This document shows, piece by piece, positions 36,330 through 43,503 of a DNA stretch of 64,000 nt (within the stretch, counting starts at the first letter, position 1; the number at the start of each line of letters is the position of its first letter). Source of the DNA: Burkholderia cenocepacia (GTDB lineage: Bacteria; Pseudomonadota; Gammaproteobacteria; Burkholderiales; Burkholderiaceae). The translations under genes and the position numbers were made by a program. Below the pieces are notes generated by a model. That model was not told the DNA's origin and made no database searches. It saw only the letters and a list, made by a program, of their open reading frames with translations. The DNA lies in assembly GCF_014211915.1 (NCBI RefSeq), contig NZ_CP060040.1, forward strand, positions 124,001-188,000, written 5' to 3'.

Positions 36330-36756
36330 TGCCGCGCGCGGGGCGAGCGCCCGTTGCGCGATTGTCTCTTTTCCGCCTGCCGATTCGGGTTATTCGAATC
36401 CGGCCCTTAATAAGATCGGCCGCCAGCCTTGCAACGCATGCAAACCTCGTGGCGGCGGTCTCGCAAACGTTATCGTCTTTCGAATCCGGAAATGATCCGA
36501 TTTATCTGTTTCCGTCTCTTTCTGCATATTTGGCAAAACTAAACCGGAAGGAGATAGATGCTGTGTTCTAATTTCATTTAGAATCAGCCGGTTATGTTTA
36601 TTGAGAGAAAGAATGCGGAGGTAATGCGGTCGCCGACGGGGAAACAAGCGGCGTCCGAGGCCCCGCAAGGCAGTGCCGACAGGCCAAATCGGCGGAATCA
36701 GGCGGGTTTTTCAACTGCCAATATAAGATAGCGTCCAAGTCGGATAAACAACTCCT
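36330..36756 (+). other. AT-rich regulatory region upstream of wspHRR with mini-ORFs
   Basis: This stretch is markedly less GC-rich than its surroundings. TTCGAATCCGG occurs twice (36393-36403 and 36479-36489). A perfect AAGGAG stands before a 7-codon ORF (ATG 36558 to TAG 36581, MLCSNFI), overlapped by the palindrome TTCTAA-N6-TTAGAA (36566-36583). A 45-codon ORF follows (36594-36731). The wsp promoter probably lies here, but I could not choose one -10/-35 pair. Confidence 0.4.
36594..36731 (+). CDS. Possible 45-residue small protein upstream of wspHRR
   Basis: An ATG-to-TAG frame encodes MFIERKNAEVMRSPTGKQAA and 25 further residues, ending 25 bases before the wspHRR ATG. No clear ribosome binding site precedes ATG 36594; an internal ATG at 36624 follows GGAGG at too short a spacing. 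No family is recognised, and it may be a chance frame. Confidence 0.2.
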   Translation: MFIERKNAEVMRSPTGKQAASEAPQGSADRPNRRNQAGFSTANIR

Positions 36757-37890
36757 ATGAAAGAATCGATTGGAGATTCGGCGTTTGAAACTGTATTTAT
36801 GAAAGAATCGAGCAGTGATAATGCCTCGGATTGCCTCGAATCGGGGTTATCGGTCCTCCTCGTCGACGACCAGCCGTTCGTCGGCGAGGTGATCCGCCGC
36901 GCGTTGCGCAGCGAGCACGACATCGACCTGCACGTGTGCACCGACGCACACCGGGCGATGGCGGTCGCGCGCGACGTGAAGCCGACGGTCATCCTGCAGG
37001 ATCTCGTGATGCCGGAGATCGACGGCCTCGATCTCGTGCGCGCCTGGCGCGCGGACGCCGGCACCGCACGCGTGCCGATCATCGTGCTGTCCGCGAAGGA
37101 GGAGCCGATCGTCAAGCGCGAGGCGTTCATCGCCGGCGCGAACGACTATCTGGTGAAGCTTCCCGACGCGATGGAGCTCACCGCGCGCATCCGCTATCAC
37201 TCGAATTCGTACCTGATGTCGCGCCAGCGCGACGAGGCGCTCGATTTCCTGTCGCACGACATGCGTTCGCCGCAGACGTCGATCCTCGCGCTACTCGACG
37301 TCTACCGGACCGAACACGGCGACATGCCCGCGATCATGGAGCGCATCGCCGGCCATGCGCGGCGCGCGCTCGCGCTCGCCGACGGCTTCATCCACCTGAC
37401 CCGCGCGCAATCCGAGCGCCGTGCGCACGAGGTCGTGAGTCTCAACGAGATCGTGCTCGATGCCGTCGACCAGCTGTGGGAGAAGGCGGCCGGGCTCGGC
37501 TGCCGGGTGATCGCGCACGTGCCGGATACCGAGTGCGTGACGATGGGCGACCGCATGATGTTGACGCGCGCGGTCGCGAACCTGGTCGACAACGGGCTGA
37601 AGTACGGCCCGGCCGGGATGGACGTTCATTGCACGCTGACCGGCGAGGGCGGCGCCTGGCTGATCGGCGTCGAGGATGCCGGCACCGGCATCGCGCCGGA
37701 ACAGCGCACGGCCGCGACCGAGTCGTTCGTGCAGCTCGAATCCGCGCACGGCGCGGCGCGCGGCGGCTTCGGCCTCGGGCTCGCGTTCGTCCGCGCGACG
37801 GCGGCGCGGCATCGCGGCCAGATCCTGATGCGCAATACGGCGCGCGGCTTCATGGTCGCGCTTCGGCTGCCGGCGCAAGCGGAGCGGTGA
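36757..37890 (+). CDS. wspHRR: Hybrid response regulator-histidine kinase WspHRR
   Basis: The 377-residue protein has an N-terminal receiver domain (acidic pair D37/D38, phospho-acceptor D82 in ILQDLVMPEIDG, K134) followed by a histidine kinase core: H-box H167 in FLSHDMRSPQTS, N-box NLVDNGLKYG, and G-boxes EDAGTGI and GFGLGLAFV. No GGDEF domain is present. In B. cenocepacia the Wsp output is known to be such a hybrid kinase instead of the diguanylate cyclase WspR, and its place beside wspA-F supports this. Two in-frame starts share ATGAAAGAATCGA (36757 and 36799). It would signal surface contact to an unknown downstream partner. Confidence 0.9.
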   Translation: MKESIGDSAFETVFMKESSSDNASDCLESGLSVLLVDDQPFVGEVIRRALRSEHDIDLHVCTDAHRAMAVARDVKPTVILQDLVMPEIDGLDLVRAWRADAGTARVPIIVLSAKEEPIVKREAFIAGANDYLVKLPDAMELTARIRYHSNSYLMSRQRDEALDFLSHDMRSPQTSILALLDVYRTEHGDMPAIMERIAGHARRALALADGFIHLTRAQSERRAHEVVSLNEIVLDAVDQLWEKAAGLGCRVIAHVPDTECVTMGDRMMLTRAVANLVDNGLKYGPAGMDVHCTLTGEGGAWLIGVEDAGTGIAPEQRTAATESFVQLESAHGAARGGFGLGLAFVRATAARHRGQILMRNTARGFMVALRLPAQAER

Positions 37891-38013
37891 TTTCGCGGCG
37901 CGGCCTGCCGGCGCCGCGCCGCCCGCGAGACCCCGATGCGCTCGTGGCGCGCCCTCCGGCGCGCAGGCGGGCGTGGATTTTTCAACGCTGAATATAGAAA
38001 GCCCATAACGAAC

Positions 38014-39690
38014 ATGGCCACCGTGACGCCCCGCGCGACCAATGAAAGCCTGCATCCGACGATCGGCGCTGCCCGGCTGACGCTCGGCAATCGCATCCTG
38101 CTCAGCTTCGGCGTGCTGTTCGTGCTGATGCTGGTGACAGCCGGCGTGTCGTACGAGCGACTGCGCGCGATCAACGCCGAAGCCGTCAGCATCGAGCGCG
38201 ACTCGTTGCCCGGCGTCTACCTCGCGTCATCGCTGCGCGCGGCGGTCAACGAAACGTTCGTCATGCTGCAGCAGGCGACTTTCGTCGAGACCGACCCCGA
38301 CGCCGTGCAGCGCGATCTCGCGAAGATCGCGGACGCGATGAAGCAGGTCGAGTCGCTGTCGGTCGACTACCAGGCGTCGATCTTCCGCGACGACGACCGC
38401 GCGCGTTTTGCGACGTTTCGCGGCGCATACGATCGCTACCTGCCGCTGTTGACCGACGCGGTACAGCGGCACCGCGGCTCGCGCGACGAAGCGGTCGCCG
38501 CCTACGCGAAGGTGTTGCCGGGGTGGGCCGAGGTCGTGCAGGACGCGAACATCATGGTCCAGGAGAACCGCAAGTTCGCGGACCAGTCCGCGAGGGTGAT
38601 CCGCGAATCCGTGCAGGACACGGAAGTCGTGCTCGTCGGCGCGCTGACGATCATGCTGCTGTCCGCGCTCGGGCTCGGCTACATGCTGTACCGCTCGGTC
38701 ACCGTGCCGATGGCGCGGCTCGTCGAGGTACACGACGTGATGCGCACCGGCAACCTGACCCATCGCCTCGATCTGCGCCGCCGCGACGAATTCGGCACGC
38801 TCGAGACCGGCTTCAACCGGATGGCCGACGAATTGACCGAGCTGGTCGCGCGCGCGCAGCAGTCGTCGATGCAGGTGACGACGTCGGTGGCCGAGATCGC
38901 GGCGACGTCGCGCGAGCAGCAGGCGACCGCGAACGAGACCGCGGCGACGACGACCGAGATCGGCGCGACCTCGCGCGAGATCTTCGCGACGTCGCGCGAC
39001 CTGCTGCGCACGATGAACGAAGTGGCCGGCGTGGCCGAGCAGTCGGCGACGCTCGCGGGCGTGAGCCAGAGCGGGCTCACGCGGATGGGCGAGACGATGC
39101 GCAGCGTGATGGACGCGGCCGGCTCGGTGAACGCGAAGCTCGCGATCCTCAACGAGAAGGCGCTGAACATCAACCAGGTGGTCGCGACGATCACCAAGGT
39201 GGCCGACCAGACCAACCTGCTGTCGCTGAACGCGGCGATCGAGGCCGAGAAGGCCGGCGAGTACGGCCGCGGCTTCGCGGTCGTCGCGACCGAGATCCGC
39301 CGCCTGGCCGACCAGACGGCGGTGGCGACCTACGACATCGAGCAGACGGTCAAGGAAATCCAGTCGGCCGTGTCGGCGGGCGTGATGGGGATGGACAAGT
39401 TCTCCGAGGAAGTGCGCCGCGGGATGCTCGACGTGCAGCAGGTCGGCGGGCAGCTGTCGCAGATCATCGCCGAGGTGCAGACCCTCGCGCCGCGCTTCCA
39501 GATGGTCAACGAAGGGATGCAGACGCAGGCGAACGGCGCCGAGCAGATCACGCAGGCGCTGTCGCAACTGTCGGAAGCCGCGCAGCAGACGGCCGAGTCG
39601 CTGCGCCAGTCGTCGCAGGCGATCGACGACCTGACGCTCGTCGCGAACCAGTTGCGCACCAGCGTGTCGCGCTTCAAGGTCGACGCGTGA
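38014..39690 (+). CDS. wspA: Wsp membrane receptor (methyl-accepting chemotaxis protein)
   Basis: The 558-residue receptor has a first membrane helix (about residues 28-48), a periplasmic four-helix-type region, a second helix near 210-230, a HAMP domain and a long cytoplasmic signalling coil. The conserved tip is [21 protein letters not shown]. WspA senses surface contact in Pseudomonas and Burkholderia. ATG 38014 ([11 protein letters not shown]) is chosen over upstream in-frame ATG 37936. The stop overlaps the GTG start of the next gene. Confidence 0.92.
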   Translation: MATVTPRATNESLHPTIGAARLTLGNRILLSFGVLFVLMLVTAGVSYERLRAINAEAVSIERDSLPGVYLASSLRAAVNETFVMLQQATFVETDPDAVQRDLAKIADAMKQVESLSVDYQASIFRDDDRARFATFRGAYDRYLPLLTDAVQRHRGSRDEAVAAYAKVLPGWAEVVQDANIMVQENRKFADQSARVIRESVQDTEVVLVGALTIMLLSALGLGYMLYRSVTVPMARLVEVHDVMRTGNLTHRLDLRRRDEFGTLETGFNRMADELTELVARAQQSSMQVTTSVAEIAATSREQQATANETAATTTEIGATSREIFATSRDLLRTMNEVAGVAEQSATLAGVSQSGLTRMGETMRSVMDAAGSVNAKLAILNEKALNINQVVATITKVADQTNLLSLNAAIEAEKAGEYGRGFAVVATEIRRLADQTAVATYDIEQTVKEIQSAVSAGVMGMDKFSEEVRRGMLDVQQVGGQLSQIIAEVQTLAPRFQMVNEGMQTQANGAEQITQALSQLSEAAQQTAESLRQSSQAIDDLTLVANQLRTSVSRFKVDA

Positions 39691-40199
39691 CGCGCGCCGA
39701 TCCGCAGAACGGCGCCCAAGCGCTGTTCCTGATGTTCGAGCTCGACGGCGAGCGTTATGCGCTCGACGCGGCCGGCATCGACGAGGTGCTGCCGCTCGCC
39801 GTCATGAAGGCGGTGCCCGGCGCGCCCGACTGGATCGCCGGGCTGCTGATGCGCGGCGGCCAGCCGGTGCCGGTGATCGACGTGCCGATGCTGGCGCTCG
39901 GGCGGCGCGCGCAGGTGCTGCGCTCGACGCGGCTCGTGATGGTGCGCCATCGCGCCGGTCACGCCGATGGCGAGCGCACGATCGGCCTGATCGTGGAGCG
40001 CGCGACGCAGACGATGCGGATCGACCGCGCGGCGTTCCGCGCCAGCGGCATCTCGACCGCGCGCACGCGCTGGCTCGGGCGGGTCGCGAACACGCCCGAC
40101 GGCGTCGTGCAGCAGGTGTCGGTGCCCGACCTGGTCGACGACGTTGCACGCCTGTATCTGTTCGACGGCCTGCCGGGCCACGGGGAGGAGTCCGCATGA
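39687..40199 (+). CDS. wspB: CheW-like coupling protein WspB
   Basis: The 170-residue CheW-domain protein starts at a GTG overlapping the wspA stop (GTGA), giving [19 protein letters not shown]. It contains CheW features such as [26 protein letters not shown] and a C-terminal [14 protein letters not shown]. It couples WspA to the WspE kinase. Its stop overlaps the wspC ATG. Confidence 0.92.
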   Translation: MTRADPQNGAQALFLMFELDGERYALDAAGIDEVLPLAVMKAVPGAPDWIAGLLMRGGQPVPVIDVPMLALGRRAQVLRSTRLVMVRHRAGHADGERTIGLIVERATQTMRIDRAAFRASGISTARTRWLGRVANTPDGVVQQVSVPDLVDDVARLYLFDGLPGHGEESA

Positions 40200-41599
40200 A
40201 CGTGTCCGAATCGCGATTTCGCGGCTGGTTGCTGCGCGAGACCGGCATCGACCCCGATTCGCTCGGCAACGATTTCCTGATGCGGGCGCTGGCGGATCGC
40301 GTGCATGCGTTGCAGGCGGACGGCGAGCGCGTGCCGTCGGCCGCGCGGCCGCCCGTGACGCCGGAAGCGCTCGACGCGTACTGGCAGCAGCTCAACGCGT
40401 CGGCCGACGAACGGCGTGCGCTGATCGAGCTGTTCGTCGTCCCCGAGACGTGGTTCTTCCGCGACCGCGAGGCCTTCGCGACGCTCGCGCGGCTGGCCGC
40501 CGAACGGCTCGCCGCGATGCCGGGCCGCGTGATCCGCGTACTGAGCGCGCCGTGTTCGACGGGCGAGGAACCGTATTCGGCGGCGATGGCATTGCTGGAT
40601 GCGGGGCTCGAGCCGGCCAGCTTCACGATCGACGCGATCGACCTCAGCGCGCGTGCGATCGAGCAGGCGCGGCTCGGCTGTTACGGGCGCAATGCGTTCC
40701 GCGGGACTGCGACGGAGTTTCGTACGCGGTATTTCACGCCGACCCGCGACGGCTGGCTGCTCGACGAGCGCGTGCGCGCGTGCGTGCAGTTCAGTCATGC
40801 GAACCTCGTCGAACCGGTGGCCGATACCGGCATTCGCTACGACTTCGTGTTCTGCCGCAACGTACTGATCTATTTCGACCGCGATGCGCAGGATCGCGTG
40901 ATCCGTTCGCTCGACGCGCGTCTCGTCGACGACGGCATGCTGTTCGTCGGGCCGGCGGAGACGGGCGTCGCGATGCGGCACGGGATGCGCTCGGCGCGCG
41001 TGCCGCTGGCGTTCGCGTTCCATCGCGAGCCGGCCGGCGCGGCGGCCGATTCATGCGCGGCGTGGCCGGCGGCGCCGCTGTCCGCGGCGGCGGCGCACCG
41101 GGGAGCGGAGCGCCTCACGGTCGCACCGCTCGCCGCGCCGCGGCCGGTGCTGGCCGTCGCGCCGCCGGCCTGGCTCGGCGACGTGCGTCAGCCATTCTCG
41201 GCGCCACGGCCGGTCGTGCAGACCGCCGCGATCGACGCACGGGCCGCCGCCGCGGCGGCCGCACCGGCCAACGACGGTATCGCGCCGACGCTCGACGAGG
41301 CGCCGACGCTGGAAGATGCGCAGGCGCTGGCGAACGCGGGCGCGCTCGACGAGGCCGAGCGCGTGCTCGCGCAGTTCTCGGCGCGCGTCGGCCCGCATGC
41401 CGATGCGTTCTACCTGAACGGACTGATCGCGGATGCGCGCGGGCGCGCCGCGGAAGCGAGCGACTTCTACCGCAAGGCGCTGTACCTGCGCCCCACGCAT
41501 CACGAGGCGCTGACGCATCTCGCGACGCTGCTCGACGTCGGCGGCGATCGTGCGGGCGCGCAATGGCTGCTCGAACGCGCCCGGCGTTCGGCCGGCTGA
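40196..41599 (+). CDS. wspC: CheR-type methyltransferase with TPR tail, WspC
   Basis: The 467-residue protein has a CheR SAM-dependent methyltransferase domain (VLSAPCSTGEEPYSAAM, and FVFCRNVLIYF) in residues about 1-275, an Ala/Pro-rich linker, and a TPR-like tail near 370-460 (AQALANAGALDEAERVLAQF, DFYRKALYLRPTHHEAL). WspC methylates WspA receptors and sets sensitivity. It would normally be coupled to wspD, but a mobile element now separates them. Confidence 0.92.
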   Translation: MNVSESRFRGWLLRETGIDPDSLGNDFLMRALADRVHALQADGERVPSAARPPVTPEALDAYWQQLNASADERRALIELFVVPETWFFRDREAFATLARLAAERLAAMPGRVIRVLSAPCSTGEEPYSAAMALLDAGLEPASFTIDAIDLSARAIEQARLGCYGRNAFRGTATEFRTRYFTPTRDGWLLDERVRACVQFSHANLVEPVADTGIRYDFVFCRNVLIYFDRDAQDRVIRSLDARLVDDGMLFVGPAETGVAMRHGMRSARVPLAFAFHREPAGAAADSCAAWPAAPLSAAAAHRGAERLTVAPLAAPRPVLAVAPPAWLGDVRQPFSAPRPVVQTAAIDARAAAAAAAPANDGIAPTLDEAPTLEDAQALANAGALDEAERVLAQFSARVGPHADAFYLNGLIADARGRAAEASDFYRKALYLRPTHHEALTHLATLLDVGGDRAGAQWLLERARRSAG

Positions 41600-41645
41600 C
41601 ACGACGACGGGAATGGGACCGACAACGCGATGACCAGAGGAACGC

Positions 41646-41800
41646 TTGACGTCCTCCACCGCCTAAAGGCGGAGGATTCCCACACCTGGCGATGCACGTC
41701 CGCATCGGAGAATGTTCAGCGCAGCGTTGAGATCACGATCATGCTCGACACCACAGTCACTGCAGGCCCATTCTCTTATTCGCAGTCCCGCGATACCTTT
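41646..41800 (-). ncRNA. Predicted omega-RNA (TnpB guide RNA scaffold)
   Basis: TnpB proteins use a guide RNA made from the 3-prime end of tnpB and the element's right end, with the guide read from flanking DNA. Here the last tnpB codons lie inside the right-end hairpin (stop at 41663-41665), as in other such elements. The guide would start at 41645 on the minus strand (GCGTTCCTCTGGTC). The 5-prime limit of the RNA is a guess. Confidence 0.35.
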
Positions 41801-42715
41801 CGGCCGCGTCGTGCTGTCTCTCGATCCGCACGACGAACAGGACTGGGTCGAACCGCTTTCGTCGACTTCCTCAAACGTGGCTCCGTGCGCGATCGCCTTG
41901 TAACGGAGCTTGTCCCGGAAGGACGACCAGGATGCGTCGTAGACGCTCTTCGCCATCCTGGTTCTGGCAAGTTTCGCGGCCGACACGTTGCCGACCGCGA
42001 TGTAATCGAAGCGCCGCACGAGATCGAGCGCGAGCTTGTGTTGAAAATCGGCACGGGCATTTGCCACCTTGGCGTGCAGCTTCGCGATATGCCGCTTGTG
42101 CTTTCGTGCTCGCTGCGCTTTCGCGAGCCTTTCCGCCGCTCGTCGACCGAACTGGTCATTGGGCAGCTTCTCGCCGGTCGAAAGGGTGGCGAAGTCTTTC
42201 AGGCCGAGATCGATGCCCACACCGGAGCGGATCGGGCGGGCCTGAACGTCGGGTACTTCGATCACGATGTTGAGAAACCAATTGCCGCGCGCATCCTGCG
42301 CAAAGTTGGTGCCGTCCTTGATCTTGCCTTCGGGAAGCGGTCGACTGTTGAACACGCGAAACGTGTTGCCGGCGAAACGGAACGCGTCACCTTCGCGCTT
42401 CAGGTCACGTCCCTTCAGCGGCACCCAGCCCAGCGATTTCCTGCCGCGATAGCGCAGGTAGGGCCGTCGGTGCTGACTGCGCGACTTCGCATATTGCTCG
42501 CACGTCGCGTTGATCGTGCCGGAGTGGATGCCGAGCGCCTTGCTGCTGCCGGTCGTGAGCACGTTCAGATCGAATCCCGTCGGCCACTTCTTGCTCCACT
42601 TGAGCGCGTGCTTCTGCGTGTCATTGCAGAAGTTCCAGACGTAGTTCACCGCACGGCTCTGCTTGTTGAGCAGTCCGTTGAGCGATTTCACCCGGTAGCG
42701 GTAGACAAGGATCAT
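41663..42715 (-). CDS. tnpB: TnpB-family RNA-guided nuclease (OrfB), rearranged RuvC site
   Basis: The 350-residue protein has the TnpB layout: N-terminal helical part, RuvC-I with Asp169 (VGIDLGLKDFA), a C4 zinc finger (C293, C296, C318, C321) and RuvC-III with D328 (HDRDLNAALNI). The usual RuvC-II Glu (IEDL-type motif) is replaced by YIAVGNVSAAKL, with Gly at that position. A Glu286 in VDESGSTQSCSSCG may replace it, as in TnpB variants reported with a rearranged catalytic site. Alternatively the nuclease is dead. Length (350) is within the usual TnpB range. It is antisense to wsp. Confidence 0.9.
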   Translation of the reverse strand: MILVYRYRVKSLNGLLNKQSRAVNYVWNFCNDTQKHALKWSKKWPTGFDLNVLTTGSSKALGIHSGTINATCEQYAKSRSQHRRPYLRYRGRKSLGWVPLKGRDLKREGDAFRFAGNTFRVFNSRPLPEGKIKDGTNFAQDARGNWFLNIVIEVPDVQARPIRSGVGIDLGLKDFATLSTGEKLPNDQFGRRAAERLAKAQRARKHKRHIAKLHAKVANARADFQHKLALDLVRRFDYIAVGNVSAAKLARTRMAKSVYDASWSSFRDKLRYKAIAHGATFEEVDESGSTQSCSSCGSRDSTTRPKGIAGLRIREWACSDCGVEHDRDLNAALNILRCGRASPGVGILRL

Positions 42716-42807
42716 GCCGGTGATCCTAACCCGTGGAAGAAGCTGTCTGTCAACAGCACGCCTTTCCTTCCCGCCATCAATGGCGGAGTTTCTCGGAGCA
42801 AATTCTG

Positions 42808-43503
42808 ATGAACCGCGCCGCCACTGACGACGCGACGCTCGACGTCGACGATTGCTGGAACCGGATCGGCACGCGCGGCGACCGCTCGTGCGAGCGGCTG
42901 AACGACTGCCTGCGCTGCCTGAACTGCCCGGTCTACGCGTCGAACGCGGCCAAGCTGCTCGAGCGTCCGCTCGACGTGGCCGAGATGACCGACGTCACGC
43001 GCCGGATGAGCGCGTTCGACACGGCACACGCGAGCGACGACGACGGCGTGGCGCGCCATGCGGCGCTTGCGTTCCGGGTGGCCGACGAATGGCTCGCGCT
43101 GCCGATCGGCGTGCTGCGCGAGATCGCCGGCACGCGCCCGATCCATTCGCTGCCGCATCGCCGCAATTCGGCCGTGCGCGGCGTGGTCAACATCCGCGGC
43201 ACGCTGCGCATCGCGATCTCGATCGGCGCGCTGCTCGGCCTCGATGCCGGCAAGGCCGGCAGCGACGACGGCCGTTTCACGCGGCTGCTGGTGGCCGCGC
43301 ACCAGGGCGAACCGGTCGTGTTTCCGGTGGACGAAGTCGAGGGCGTGCTGCGCTTCGGCGCCTCCGACTGGGTGCCGGTGCCGGCGACGGTCGGGCGCGC
43401 GAGCGCCGGCCTGTCGCGCGGCGTGCTGTCGTGGCGCGGCAAGTCGGTGGGGCTGCTCGACGACGATCGTCTGTTCGACGCCGTGACAAGGAGCATGCGA
43501 TGA
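42808..43503 (+). CDS. wspD: CheW-like coupling protein WspD
   Basis: The 231-residue protein starts with a cysteine-containing N-terminal segment typical of WspD (DVDDCWNRIGTRGDRSC and LNCPVYAS), followed by a CheW domain (GVLREIAGTRPIHSLPHR, GVVNIRGTLRIAISI). It couples receptor to the WspE kinase together with WspB. The TnpB element abuts ATG 42808; the only nearby ribosome binding site is now GGAG at 42795-42798, inside the element's end. The stop overlaps the wspE ATG. Confidence 0.92.
   Translation: MNRAATDDATLDVDDCWNRIGTRGDRSCERLNDCLRCLNCPVYASNAAKLLERPLDVAEMTDVTRRMSAFDTAHASDDDGVARHAALAFRVADEWLALPIGVLREIAGTRPIHSLPHRRNSAVRGVVNIRGTLRIAISIGALLGLDAGKAGSDDGRFTRLLVAAHQGEPVVFPVDEVEGVLRFGASDWVPVPATVGRASAGLSRGVLSWRGKSVGLLDDDRLFDAVTRSMR

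Larger units (their letters stand above)
41646..42807 (-). mobile_element. IS200/IS605-superfamily TnpB-only element (IS1341 type) in the wsp operon
   Basis: A 1.16-kb element lies antisense between wspC and wspD. Its right end (at the low coordinate) has the imperfect hairpin CCTCCACCGCC/GGCGGAGG (41653-41675) and, on the minus strand, ends in GTCAA like the TCAA right-end cleavage site of IS608-type elements. Its left end has CCGCCAT-CA-ATGGCGG (42771-42786). It encodes only TnpB; no TnpA transposase is present, so it needs one in trans. No target duplication is seen, as expected for this family. The exact left boundary at 42807 is inferred. Confidence 0.75.

Noticed and set aside
36390..36668. 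92-codon minus-strand frame upstream of wspHRR
   Set aside because: It crosses the palindrome and AT-rich regulatory part, with no domain and no ribosome binding site.
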